64,000 bases of DNA from SAR202 cluster bacterium (GTDB taxonomy: Bacteria; Chloroflexota; Dehalococcoidia; Lucifugimonadales; UBA1123). The DNA is taken from the NCBI GenBank assembly GCA_030752795.1, contig JASMDM010000065.1:41206-105205 (forward strand), given 5' to 3'. Numbering within the stretch: position 1 is the stretch's first letter; each line of letters opens with the position of its first letter. Position numbers and translations under genes: made by a program. This document shows positions 7,947 through 15,740 of the stretch, piece after piece. The notes below the pieces were generated by a model. The model had not been told where the DNA came from, made no database searches, and saw only the letters and a list, made by a program, of their open reading frames with translations.

Positions 7947-9068
7947 TCAGGAGAAGATCTCTCGCAGGCGGCGAGCGATGATCTCCTCGGAGTCTTGTTT
8001 GAGCGTCAGCATCCGAACAGCGAGCCCGTTGTCGTCTTGATGCTCGCGAACCCAGATGCTCGGGTTGCCTTTCCTGAGCTCCTCGATGACCTCGGCAGCG
8101 GTCTTGCCGACCACATCCGCGTCCACCTCGATGAACAGGCCTTCCGCGGGGCCGTCCGACGGGTAGTCTGACAGCTTGACGCCGTCGATGCCGGCGAGGT
8201 CGGACCGCAAGGACGAGATGCGGATCTCATAGGCCGCGAACCGGTCCTCGTGATTCATCGTTAGCCACTCGCGCAGAGCGCCGTATACTGCGACCACCTC
8301 TTGGCGATCGACCTTCATGGGCCGCCCAAATGAGCGCAGGCCAGAGTCTTCGAATCCAATGAAACTGTGCGTTCGGGCGATGTCGACGAGGTCTTTGCGA
8401 CCGGTCAGCATGCCGCTCGAGTTGACGGCTCCGAAATATTTTGCGCCGTAGGCGACAAGATCGGCGCCCATCTTCACGTATGAGCTCAGTAGATCGGTCG
8501 GGTACACCTGTCCGGCAGCGTCGACGATGATCGGGACGTCGTGGGCGTGTCCGACTTCGATGACCGTCTCGATCGGCAGCGCCCCGGCGTTTCGGTCTCC
8601 TGGCGCGAGATAGTGAATCGCCGCGGTTTCAGGCCCGATGGCTGCGTCGAGCTGATCGACCGTCGTGCCGTCTTCGTCCCCGATCTCGACCAGTTTGCCG
8701 CCGGGGATCGTCATGCAGCGATCGTACCTGACTCGGAGTTGTCGCTGGATCAGTATCTCGCTTCGCAATCCGGTCGTGTCCGGAATCCGCTCGATGTTGG
8801 CGGGGTCGTCGCCCGAGATGATCGCCGCCGCGCCGACCGCGAGGGCCGCCGAGCATCCCGACGTGACCAGAGCGGCTTCGACGCCAAGCATGTCCGCGAT
8901 ACGATGCCCGACGCTGTCCATCAGTTCGCCCAGGTTGACGTAGAACTCCTCGGAATCGTCCATCAACGCTCGAACGGTTTCGGAGGGCGTTCCGCCGCCG
9001 AGAAGCGTTCGATTGCCCTGCGCGTTCAGCACCGGTCTCACATTCAACTCTTCGAAGATGCTAGCCAT
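7947..9068 (-). CDS. SelA-like PLP-dependent enzyme (aminotransferase fold I)
   Basis: This 373-residue protein resembles the SelA/L-seryl-tRNA(Sec) selenium transferase-related group of PLP enzymes. The probable Schiff-base lysine is K210 in 'LVAYGAKYFGAVNSSGML', and the cofactor Asp lies in 'PIIVDAAGQVYP' (about 180-191). True SelA is around 460 residues with an N-terminal tRNA-binding domain; this protein is shorter and starts directly with the catalytic domain ('IFEELNVRPVLNAQGNRT'). No selB, selD or selC is visible nearby. It more likely belongs to the catabolic SelA-like lyases or aldolases acting on sugar acids or amino acids, such as DgaE-type ammonia lyases. An ATG start with GGAG upstream is clear. 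Confidence 0.8.
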   Translation of the reverse strand: MASIFEELNVRPVLNAQGNRTLLGGGTPSETVRALMDDSEEFYVNLGELMDSVGHRIADMLGVEAALVTSGCSAALAVGAAAIISGDDPANIERIPDTTGLRSEILIQRQLRVRYDRCMTIPGGKLVEIGDEDGTTVDQLDAAIGPETAAIHYLAPGDRNAGALPIETVIEVGHAHDVPIIVDAAGQVYPTDLLSSYVKMGADLVAYGAKYFGAVNSSGMLTGRKDLVDIARTHSFIGFEDSGLRSFGRPMKVDRQEVVAVYGALREWLTMNHEDRFAAYEIRISSLRSDLAGIDGVKLSDYPSDGPAEGLFIEVDADVVGKTAAEVIEELRKGNPSIWVREHQDDNGLAVRMLTLKQDSEEIIARRLREIFS

Positions 9069-9101
9069 GATTCACTCCATAGGTCGGCTGTTTGTCGAAT
9101 C

Positions 9102-9130
9102 ATTCTATGGCCACAGATAGACGTTCGCAA
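9102..9130 (-). promoter_or_regulatory. promoter for SelA-like gene and serS
   Basis: On the minus strand TTGCGA (9130-9125) and TAGAAT (9107-9102) are separated by 17 bases. This places a start of transcription about 27 bases before the ATG at 9068. Confidence 0.6.
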
Positions 9131-9191
9131 CCCTCGGCGGAAACGACGCTTTCGAGGCCCGGATTGCTTACGTGCCGATCGCGTGTCGGCG

Positions 9192-9197
9192 TATAAT
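9192..9197 (+). promoter_or_regulatory. -10 element upstream of the 120-aa unknown gene
   Basis: A perfect TATAAT stands 54 bases upstream of the ATG at 9251, in the space between divergent genes. The -35 is weak (TTACGT at 18-base spacing). Confidence 0.45.
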
Positions 9198-9250
9198 TAC
9201 TGGGTTGCAAAACGGATGGGAAGATGGGAACGGCGGACGAGGAGAGCTTT

Positions 9251-9613
9251 ATGCCGGACGCTGCGCTGGTAACGGAATACGCAGACGAACTTATTCAAAC
9301 GCCACGCGCTCACCTGAGGCTTGAACTCAAGCAAGACGGCGAAGGTTTGTCGTTGGAGTACACCGGCCAACTCCTCGCGAGATGCTACTTGAGCAGGGAA
9401 GGGATGGTCACCGGAGGCTTCTTGGCCAAAGCGCTCGGTGTGTCGATCCCTCCGCGCGGAGAATCGGTGATCGCCAGAGTATCCACGGGTGTGCTTTATC
9501 GGGCTCTTGGCATCTGCCAGTTGGACTTCGCGGAAGAGGCTTCGTTCGTTCTGTTGGAGCGGTTGTTGGACGAGGCTGAAATGCAGCGAGGCGCAAGGAG
9601 CGACGCCGAGTAG
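9251..9613 (+). CDS. unknown 120-residue protein ahead of the fatty-acid genes
   Basis: I do not recognise this protein. It is 120 residues from the ATG at 9251, which has GAGGAG about seven bases upstream; an ATG at 9224 would add nine residues. The sequence is soluble in character, with no signal peptide or membrane segment. It has a beta-rich first half ('AHLRLELKQDGEGLSLEYTG') and a helical acidic C-terminal part ('FAEEASFVLLERLLDEAEM'). It lies 70 bases before the MaoC-fold pair, but a separate good promoter stands between them, so shared function is only suggested by position. Confidence 0.65.
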   Translation: MPDAALVTEYADELIQTPRAHLRLELKQDGEGLSLEYTGQLLARCYLSREGMVTGGFLAKALGVSIPPRGESVIARVSTGVLYRALGICQLDFAEEASFVLLERLLDEAEMQRGARSDAE

Positions 9614-9622
9614 CGGCTCGCG

Positions 9623-9651
9623 TTGATTTGGCCTGCGGTTGGCTCTATAAT
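9623..9651 (+). promoter_or_regulatory. sigma70-type promoter for the fatty-acid module
   Basis: TTGATT (9623-9628) and a perfect TATAAT (9646-9651) are separated by 17 bases, about 30 bases before the first MaoC-fold gene. This is among the best promoter matches in the window. Confidence 0.72.
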
Positions 9652-9683
9652 CGTTTCGGATTTGCAGCGCATTTGAAGAGAGG

Positions 9684-10130
9684 TTGGTGGGCTTTTCATT
9701 GCCCGTTGATTACGGGGCGCTTTCGCCTGGACAAACGATCTCACAGCATACGTATGTCATCGACGACGAGATGGTTGCTCGGTACGTTGACGCCGTCCAG
9801 GACGAATCGCGAGTTGCGAGTGTCGCGGACGGACCCGAGCTCGCGCCGCCGATGTCAATCGCCGCGCTGAGCCTGACGGGCGTGGTTCAGGACCTGCAGA
9901 TTCCCGGAGGGACGTTGCACGTCGGGCAGGAGTTCAAGTTTTCCGGAGCTGTCCAAGTCGGCTCGACGCTCGAGTGCATCGCCACGTTGAAGACCAACTC
10001 GATGCGAGGCGGCTGGCGGTTCATGGTGGTCGAATCGGTGATCATCGATGGCGACGATCGGCAAGTCATGACGGGCAAAAGCACGATCACGCTGCCGCAA
10101 GACTTGACCGGCGGTGAGGCGACGGAATGA
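9684..10130 (+). CDS. MaoC-fold dehydratase subunit (HadA/FAS1-type hot-dog)
   Basis: This protein of about 148 residues has the FAS1-type MaoC-like hot-dog fold. The stretch 'APPMSIAALSLTGVVQDL' followed by 'GGTLHVGQEFKFSGAV' is the pattern of the non-catalytic partner of heterodimeric (R)-hydroxyacyl dehydratases such as mycobacterial HadA. The catalytic Asp-x5-His hydratase motif is absent here and is present in the next gene. TTG 9684 and GTG 9687 are both possible starts, directly after AAGAGAGG. Its stop overlaps the next start by four bases (ATGA), which indicates translational coupling and equal subunit amounts. Confidence 0.78.
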   Translation: MVGFSLPVDYGALSPGQTISQHTYVIDDEMVARYVDAVQDESRVASVADGPELAPPMSIAALSLTGVVQDLQIPGGTLHVGQEFKFSGAVQVGSTLECIATLKTNSMRGGWRFMVVESVIIDGDDRQVMTGKSTITLPQDLTGGEATE

Positions 10131-10531
10131 ACCCGGGCGACGTGCTGCCGAGTGTGGAGAAGTCCATAACACAGGAACGAATCGAGCGATACGCGGAAGC
10201 CGCGGGCGATTTCAACCCGATTCACGTCGATGAAGAATTCGCTGCTCAGTCGCAATTTGGCGGCAGGATCGCTCATGGGATGATGATAGCGGCGATCATC
10301 TCGGAAATGATGACCGCCGCGTTCGGACAGGCCTGGCACGAATCGGGCCGGATGAAAATCAGGTTCCGTTCGCCGGTGTTTCCGGGAGATCGGATCGAGG
10401 CGACCGGCGCGGTGGAGTCGGTCCGCCCGCGCGACGACGGTGTCGAGATCGTGTGTACGGTCCAAGTGACTAAGGACAGCGGAGAAACCGCGATCAGTGG
10501 AGACGCCGCCGTATTGGCACCCGCGGATTGA
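10127..10531 (+). CDS. MaoC-like (R)-specific dehydratase, catalytic subunit (HadB-like)
   Basis: This 134-residue protein carries the hydratase-2 motif 'YAEAAGDFNPIHVDEEFA' (about residues 24-41) with the catalytic Asp and His, and the following 'GRIAHGMMIAAIISEMM' helix. It should dehydrate (R)-3-hydroxyacyl-ACP or -CoA to the trans-2-enoyl form. Together with the coupled upstream subunit it resembles the HadA/HadB heterodimer of mycobacterial FAS-II, which replaces FabZ. Its position just before plsX, fabG and fabL supports an anabolic role, though MaoC proteins also serve beta-oxidation and PHA pathways. Confidence 0.85.
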   Translation: MNPGDVLPSVEKSITQERIERYAEAAGDFNPIHVDEEFAAQSQFGGRIAHGMMIAAIISEMMTAAFGQAWHESGRMKIRFRSPVFPGDRIEATGAVESVRPRDDGVEIVCTVQVTKDSGETAISGDAAVLAPAD

Positions 10532-10627
10532 CCCATAAACAAGGACGCACGATTGACGAGCAACAACTCGCCAGCGTCGTTCTCGAGAAAACGTAACCGT
10601 GTGGTCTGAAGTCGAGGAGGGCACGTT

Positions 10628-11647
10628 TTGACCGCTGAGAATGGTATGGTCAAGATCGCCGTCGATGCCATGGGCGGCGACAATGCACCTGCCGAGATCG
10701 TCAAAGGAGCGGTTGAGTTTGCCAGGGCCGGCACAGCCCAGATTATTCTGGTCGGCGACCCCGACGCGGTGCAATCCGAACTCGCCAAATTCGATGTCGA
10801 CGGACTGCCGATCGGAGTGGACCCGTCAGACGGGGTGATCCGCGAGGGCGAACCGCCGGCGTTGGCGCTGCGACAAAAACCAAAAGCGTCCATAGTCGTC
10901 TCGACCAGGCTCGTGAAACGTGAACAAGCCGACGCAAGCGTCACAATGGGCTCCACCGGCGCGGCCATGGCTGCCGCCGCGGTCGTGCTCGGGGTGGCCA
11001 AAGGCGTGGAGCGTCCCGTGCTCGGAGGGCCGATACTCGGCACCGCTCCGCGGACAATGATCTTGGACGTCGGCTCCAACGTCGATTGCAAACCCCAGCA
11101 ACTGGTAAGTTACGCCGTGATCGGCGACGTGTTCGCCCGCTATTTCTGGAACCTCGAACGCCCGCGGGTGGCCTTGATAAGCGTTGGCGCCGAGATTGGC
11201 AAGGGCAATCGACAGATTCGAGAGACGACTGAGTTGCTGGAAAAGAGCGGCTTGAACTTTGTGGGCAACGTGGAAGCGCACAAGCTCGCGAAAGGTGCCG
11301 TCGACGTCGCGGTCTGCGACGGGTTCGTCGGCAACATCGTGATGAAACTCACCGAGGGGATTGGCGAAGCGACGGACGAGCGTCTTCGCGACCGGCTCCA
11401 AGGCACGATGTCGGCTGAAGAAATCGAAAGCGTGGCGGCTGACATTCACCAACTGACGAACGTGGTCGAGATGACAGGCGGAGGGCCGCTTTTCGGGGTC
11501 AACGGCGTAACAGTCGTGGGCCACGGGTCCGCGAACGCCACCGCTGTTTACCGTGCCATTGAGGTGGCGAAACGCGCCGTCGACACAGGGTACGTTCCGC
11601 GGATCAATCAAGAACTAGAGGCGATTCACGCCAAACTAGGCGAATAA
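10628..11647 (+). CDS. plsX: phosphate acyltransferase PlsX
   Basis: This 339-residue protein is PlsX, which converts acyl-ACP and phosphate to acyl-phosphate for PlsY, the first committed step of phospholipid synthesis in most bacteria. Diagnostic segments are 'KIAVDAMGGDNAPAEIVKGA' at the N terminus, 'MGSTGAAMAAAAVVLG', 'DVGSNVDCKPQQLVSYA', 'CDGFVGNIVMKLTEG' and 'GGGPLFGVNGVTVVGHGSAN'. The TTG at 10628 is supported by GAGGAGG seven bases upstream. It is followed by fabG, as in the common plsX-fab clusters, but no fabD, fabF or acpP is present in the window. Confidence 0.95.
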   Translation: MTAENGMVKIAVDAMGGDNAPAEIVKGAVEFARAGTAQIILVGDPDAVQSELAKFDVDGLPIGVDPSDGVIREGEPPALALRQKPKASIVVSTRLVKREQADASVTMGSTGAAMAAAAVVLGVAKGVERPVLGGPILGTAPRTMILDVGSNVDCKPQQLVSYAVIGDVFARYFWNLERPRVALISVGAEIGKGNRQIRETTELLEKSGLNFVGNVEAHKLAKGAVDVAVCDGFVGNIVMKLTEGIGEATDERLRDRLQGTMSAEEIESVAADIHQLTNVVEMTGGGPLFGVNGVTVVGHGSANATAVYRAIEVAKRAVDTGYVPRINQELEAIHAKLGE

Positions 11648-11689
11648 TCTAGACGCGCGAATGTATGTAAGTTCGCGTCAGGAGGAATC

Positions 11690-12442
11690 TTGGTCAAGTC
11701 CGATATTGAAGGCAAATTCGCGCTCGTGACCGGCGCCTCGAAGGGCATCGGCAGAGCGATCGCACAACGACTGGCCGACGAGGGCGTCAACGTTGCGGTC
11801 AACTACAATCGGTCGGAGGACGAGGCCCACCAGGTGGTGGCCGGCCTCGAATCCGCCGGCGTGACAGCATTCGCGGTCCAAGCGGACGTAAGCCAGGTCG
11901 ATCAAGTCCAGGCCATGATCACCCATGTGCAGGAGACCTTCGGCGGCATCGACATCCTGATCAACAACGCCGGCATTATCAATGACGGCCTGCTGGTGAG
12001 AATGTCCGATTCCGCCTGGGACGACGTGATGGGGACGAATCTCAATGGCACATTCCATTGCACGCGGGCCGTTTTGCGACAGATGATCCGCCAACGTTGG
12101 GGACGCATCATCAACATTGGTTCGGTCGTGGGGATCAGAGGCAACATAGGGCAGGTCAACTACACGGCGTCTAAAGCTGCGATCATAGGGTTCACCAAAG
12201 CGCTGGCCAAAGAAGTTGCGACCCGAAACATCACCGTCAACACCGTAACCCCCGGCTACATCAGCACTGATACGGTCGACGTGCTTCCTCAGGAGACCAA
12301 AGACCGCATCATGACCTGGATTCCGCAAGGACACTTTGGCGAGGTCGACGACGTGGCGCACTTAGTCGCATACCTCTCAAGCGAACGAGCAAAATATATG
12401 ACCGGCCAGATCGTTAGCGTGGACGGCGGAATGGCCATCTAG
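11690..12442 (+). CDS. fabG: 3-oxoacyl-ACP reductase FabG
   Basis: This 250-residue short-chain dehydrogenase has the NADP-binding motif 'TGASKGIG' (14-21), 'NNAG' (92-95), and the catalytic Ser145, Tyr158 and Lys162 ('INIGSVVG', 'YTASK'). Sequence and position after plsX indicate reduction of 3-oxoacyl-ACP in fatty-acid elongation. The start is TTG 11690 with AGGAGG five bases before it. Ten bases separate it from fabL, so the two are certainly co-transcribed. SDRs are hard to tell apart by sequence; the FabG call rests on both homology pattern and operon context. Confidence 0.88.
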   Translation: MVKSDIEGKFALVTGASKGIGRAIAQRLADEGVNVAVNYNRSEDEAHQVVAGLESAGVTAFAVQADVSQVDQVQAMITHVQETFGGIDILINNAGIINDGLLVRMSDSAWDDVMGTNLNGTFHCTRAVLRQMIRQRWGRIINIGSVVGIRGNIGQVNYTASKAAIIGFTKALAKEVATRNITVNTVTPGYISTDTVDVLPQETKDRIMTWIPQGHFGEVDDVAHLVAYLSSERAKYMTGQIVSVDGGMAI

Positions 12443-12451
12443 GCCGCGACA

Positions 12452-13201
12452 TTGTCATTCGAAGGCAAGATCGCACTGGTGACCGGCGCTTCACGTGGCA
12501 TTGGACGGGCCATTGCACTGGAGTTCGCCCGGCGCGGCGCTCACATCGCGTTCAATTATCTGCGAAACCACAAAGCCGCCGCGGAGACCCAATCGGAAAT
12601 CGAAGCCCTGGGTGTGCGGTGCCTGAAAATCCGAGCGCACCTCGGCGACACCGAAAAGATTCGCGATCTGTTTACCGGCATTCAGAAGGAATTCGGACGC
12701 CTCGACATCCTAGTCAACAACGCGGCGACGGGCGTGCAGCGTTCGGCGGCTGAGCTCGAGGAGAAGCACTGGGATTGGACCATGGGCGTCAACGCCAAAG
12801 CCCCGTGGCTGTGCTCCATCGAAGCTTCTCGCCTCATGCCGGACGGCGGTCACATCGTCAATCTCACCAGCGAAGGCTCCCGGCGCGTTCTGCCGTACTA
12901 CTTCTCGGTCGGAACCTCGAAGGCAGCGCTGGAAGCAGTCACCCGGTATCTAGCCATCGAGTTCGCCGAAAAGAACATCGCTGTCAACGCCGTATCCGGC
13001 GGGTACGTGGAAACGGGAGCTCTCGATCACTTCCCTACAAAGGATCAGATGTTCGAGTCGGGCCGCGACACGCCGGTGGGACGGATGGTGACCGTAGAAG
13101 ACATCGCGGGCGTCGTCGCTTTCCTATGCACAGACGCGGCGAGCATGATCCGAGGCCAGGTCATCGTCGTGGACGGCGGCGTCACGCTGAAAGCCGAGTA
13201 A
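12452..13201 (+). CDS. fabL: enoyl-ACP reductase of the FabL type
   Basis: This 249-residue SDR has the features of FabL (ENR III) from Bacillus. The cofactor motif is 'TGASRGIG' (11-18). The segment 'ELEEKHWDWTMGVNAKA' (101-117) and 'TRYLAIEFAEKNIAVNAVSG' match the FabL pattern I recall. The active-site tyrosine and lysine are spaced Y-x6-K (Y150, K157) rather than the Y-x3-K of ordinary SDRs, which is the hallmark of enoyl-ACP reductases. It would perform the last reduction of each elongation cycle. The start is TTG 12452, without a strong SD, ten bases after fabG. Confidence 0.85.
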   Translation: MSFEGKIALVTGASRGIGRAIALEFARRGAHIAFNYLRNHKAAAETQSEIEALGVRCLKIRAHLGDTEKIRDLFTGIQKEFGRLDILVNNAATGVQRSAAELEEKHWDWTMGVNAKAPWLCSIEASRLMPDGGHIVNLTSEGSRRVLPYYFSVGTSKAALEAVTRYLAIEFAEKNIAVNAVSGGYVETGALDHFPTKDQMFESGRDTPVGRMVTVEDIAGVVAFLCTDAASMIRGQVIVVDGGVTLKAE

Positions 13202-13268
13202 GCGCGCAGGCCGGCAGCGATATCAACGGTGCTCTGGCCGTTTACGGCCAAGCCCACGCATGCCTCTG

Positions 13269-14291
13269 TCAGTCGCGATCCTCGGAGCTTCTCGCCACCA
13301 CGACCTCGATCGCGCTTCCGTCGACATCAGCCGCCAGCGCCGTCCCAGTATCCGAGTGCGATCTGCGCACCAAAGCGAGCGCGACATGCGATCTCGACGC
13401 GTCATCCGAGGACGATGACGTCACCACGCCCACGGACTGGCCGTCCGCACTCAACGTCGATCCAGAGGGCAGCGTCGCGTCACCGCTCCAGGTAAGCGAG
13501 ACTAGATGTCGCTGCACTTTGTCGTATGCATTCAACCGGGCGACGACCTCTTGGCCGATGTAGCACCCCTTGTTGAAGCTGATGTATTCGAGCAGGCCGG
13601 CCTCGAGGGGGTTGTGATTCTCGGTGAGCTCAGCGCCGAAGGCCGGCGCCATGTTCTCGATCCGCAGCAACTCCAACGCCTCGGCATTCGCACTCAGGAC
13701 GCCGTTGGATTCGAGCCGATCGCGGACTTCGGATTCGGCCGAATGATGGACGATGACGTCGAACGCTAGGACGCCGGCGAAGTCCGTTCGGACGATGGTG
13801 CAGCCGTCCACAGTGGGGCACGGCGCGCCGTCGAAACGTTGCCAACCCCGTACGTCCAGGCCGAAAACGGCCTCAACGATGTCGCCGGATTTCGGACCGA
13901 CAACGCTCATCATGGCGGTGTCCGGCGTGATGTCCATTACAGAAACGTCTTCCGTGAACGTGTAGAAGTCCATCCACTCGGCGACCTTGCTCTGGTTTCC
14001 CGGTCCGGTCAGCGCCAACAGGCGCCCGTCAAGTTGCACCACCGTGAGGAGATCGATGACTCGGCCCTTGTTGGTGGTGAGCACCGTCCCGATGCCTCGT
14101 CCAACGGTGAGACCGCGAAGGTCGTTTGTGGAAAGCCGGTCGAGTAAGTCGATCGTGTCGGCGCCGGATATCGCGAGCCGGCCGATCTCGGATCGATCGA
14201 CGATGGCGGCGTCTTCAGTCAGCGCTCGACGCTGGTTCGACGCGGCATCGTCGGGGCCAGGGGAAGTTGAGATTGCTTCGGTTGACGCCAA
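13269..14291 (-). CDS. ygfZ: YgfZ/GcvT-fold folate-binding protein
   Basis: This 340-residue protein has the GcvT-like fold of YgfZ, a folate-dependent helper in Fe-S cluster assembly or repair. The diagnostic motif is 'KGCYIGQE' at residues 241-248, with Cys243 the conserved cysteine. The N-terminal half contains 'LLDRLSTNDLRGLTVGRG', typical of the family. TTG 14291 is preceded by AGGAGG. It lies downstream of an ErpA/IscA-type carrier on the same strand, which fits a shared Fe-S role, although a terminator-like hairpin lies between them. It converges with fabL, 67 bases apart. Confidence 0.88.
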   Translation of the reverse strand: MASTEAISTSPGPDDAASNQRRALTEDAAIVDRSEIGRLAISGADTIDLLDRLSTNDLRGLTVGRGIGTVLTTNKGRVIDLLTVVQLDGRLLALTGPGNQSKVAEWMDFYTFTEDVSVMDITPDTAMMSVVGPKSGDIVEAVFGLDVRGWQRFDGAPCPTVDGCTIVRTDFAGVLAFDVIVHHSAESEVRDRLESNGVLSANAEALELLRIENMAPAFGAELTENHNPLEAGLLEYISFNKGCYIGQEVVARLNAYDKVQRHLVSLTWSGDATLPSGSTLSADGQSVGVVTSSSSDDASRSHVALALVRRSHSDTGTALAADVDGSAIEVVVARSSEDRD

Positions 14292-14301
14292 GGCGGCCTC
14301 C

Positions 14302-14344
14302 TGTCAAAAAACACGAAAACAGGGCGCCGTCTGACGCCGCCCCG
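14302..14344 (-). terminator. terminator between the Fe-S carrier gene and ygfZ
   Basis: On the minus strand a GC-rich hairpin (14344-14321, arms around GGGCG/CGCCC with an inner CGTC/GACG) is followed by TTTT and then TTTTTT (to 14304). It is well formed and probably reduces read-through from the Fe-S carrier gene into ygfZ. Confidence 0.62.
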
Positions 14345-14379
14345 CGGAGAGGATCAAGTTTGCGGTGAGACTGTCTCGG

Positions 14380-14730
14380 CTAGACGCTGAACGAGGTGCC
14401 GCAACCGCAGGTTGTCTTGGCGTTGGGATTGTTGAAGACAAATCCCTTGCCGTTGAGCCCGCCGGAGTATTCCAGCGTCGTGCCCGCGAGGAAGATGTAC
14501 GACTTGCGGTCCACGAACAGCTTCACGCCGTGATCCTCGATAATCTTGTCGTTGTCGCCAGGCTCGTGAGCCAGGTCCAAGACGTAGGTTAGCCCCGAGC
14601 ATCCGCCGCCCTTAACACCCACCCGCAGGTGCGCGTCCGGGTCGCCCGCTTGCTCGGCGAACACTCGGACATGGCCCGCTGCCTCTGGTGAGATGCTGAT
14701 GGTTAGCGGCTCGGGCATTACTCTTGCCAT
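14380..14730 (-). CDS. erpA: A-type Fe-S cluster carrier (ErpA/IscA/HesB family)
   Basis: This protein of 116 residues carries the three cluster-ligand cysteines of A-type carriers: Cys44 in 'GGGCSGLTY' and Cys107/Cys109 in 'TTCGCGTSF'. Such proteins deliver [4Fe-4S] or [2Fe-2S] clusters to apo-enzymes. I chose the ATG at 14730, which has GGAG close upstream and gives the usual family length; an ATG at 14772 would add 14 residues. The exact subfamily (ErpA, IscA or SufA) cannot be fixed, and the symbol is a best guess. Its neighbour ygfZ also belongs to Fe-S metabolism. Confidence 0.85.
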   Translation of the reverse strand: MARVMPEPLTISISPEAAGHVRVFAEQAGDPDAHLRVGVKGGGCSGLTYVLDLAHEPGDNDKIIEDHGVKLFVDRKSYIFLAGTTLEYSGGLNGKGFVFNNPNAKTTCGCGTSFSV

Positions 14731-15039
14731 GACACTCCAACCGTCCTTCGGATTCAGGGGTGTATCGGACATCCGAGGTCTATTCTACAGGATGTGTCGA
14801 ACTTTGGCATCAAATCTCACATCCACACAACCTGATGATATACGAGACTGGCGCCGGTCGGAGTTTCGTGACGTTCTTTTGTGGCGGGGAAAAGGTGACG
14901 ATCACCGGGAATGAGTGCCCTGGAGACGACTGATGTGTCCCGTTGAAACCATGTGGCGCCCGGCGACGATCGCATATTCCCCGAGGTCGTCACTCGCCAG
15001 ACCCGCCCAACGGTTGAACTCGACGACGTTCGCTGGCCG

Positions 15040-15225
15040 CTACGCCGCGCTCTTCTTACGTCCGGGCTTCATCTTGCCCTTTTTGATTTTGACGTTGAGT
15101 GAGAACGCAGGTTGGGTGTCGCGCATGTGGCCGCACTGCAGGCACTCCTCGTACTGACCATAGTGATCGGTATGTTCGTGCACGTCGCCTTGGCATCGTG
15201 GGCATGCGCGAAATCGTAAGGTCAT
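15040..15225 (-). CDS. small zinc-ribbon protein
   Basis: This is a 61-residue protein with two CxxC knuckles: 'CPRCQGDV' near the N terminus and 'CLQCGHMR' about 20 residues later, a pattern for one structural zinc. The C terminus is lysine-rich ('KIKKGKMKPGRKKSAA'), suggesting contact with nucleic acid. I chose ATG 15225 because GGAGG stands six bases upstream; the frame could begin 18 bases earlier. No specific function can be given. It resembles the many orphan FmdB/zinc-ribbon proteins in form only. Confidence 0.7.
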   Translation of the reverse strand: MTLRFRACPRCQGDVHEHTDHYGQYEECLQCGHMRDTQPAFSLNVKIKKGKMKPGRKKSAA

Positions 15226-15243
15226 GGCTGCCTCCATTTTCAT

Positions 15244-15740
15244 CCTGCTATACAGAAATGATTGCCGACTCGATCACCGTCTCGGGCTGTTAGATGCTTT
15301 GCCCCGTCCGGAGAATCAGGCCGTTAGTTTACAGGCCGGCGCGGAACTCTCTGGCCCGATAATTGCCGGTCCGGATACGTAAGACGGCGGAGAAACGTTA
15401 TGATCGCATGTAAGGTATCATTTCAAATAAGGTTTGTCAACTTTGGAATGCTTTTTGTGCATAAAACAAAATACCGCATTAAGGGTGATATCGAGAACTA
15501 GTGGTGCCAACGTGCGGGTAACCCAAGAAGAAATTGACTCGTGAACAATGGGTGAAATATACTCGGGCTATACAGTGGCAGCGCCGATTCTGGTGCAGTC
15601 GGCGATGATTTGTGGGGAACTGGCTACCCTTGGGTCAGTTAGGCTGACGAATTCATAATCCGAAGCTCTTGCAAGAGATCGCGGACCAATACTTTCCGCC
15701 AATCAGGTTCGGTAGTACGGACGACTAGAGCGAGGTTACA
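15244..15740 (+). other. AT-richer intergenic region, no gene
   Basis: About 500 bases between the zinc-ribbon gene and the SDR. The stretch 15395-15500 is clearly richer in A and T than the surroundings. It holds a possible -35 (TTGTCA, 15434-15439) but no convincing -10 at normal distance. No ORF with coding character was found on either strand. Confidence 0.5.

Noticed and set aside
7947..9068. Selenocysteine system (SelA with serS)
   Set aside because: Protein is too short for SelA and there is no selB, selC or selD in the window.
9224..9613. Toxin-antitoxin component
   Set aside because: Single gene, no partner with overlap, no DNA-binding or RNase motif.
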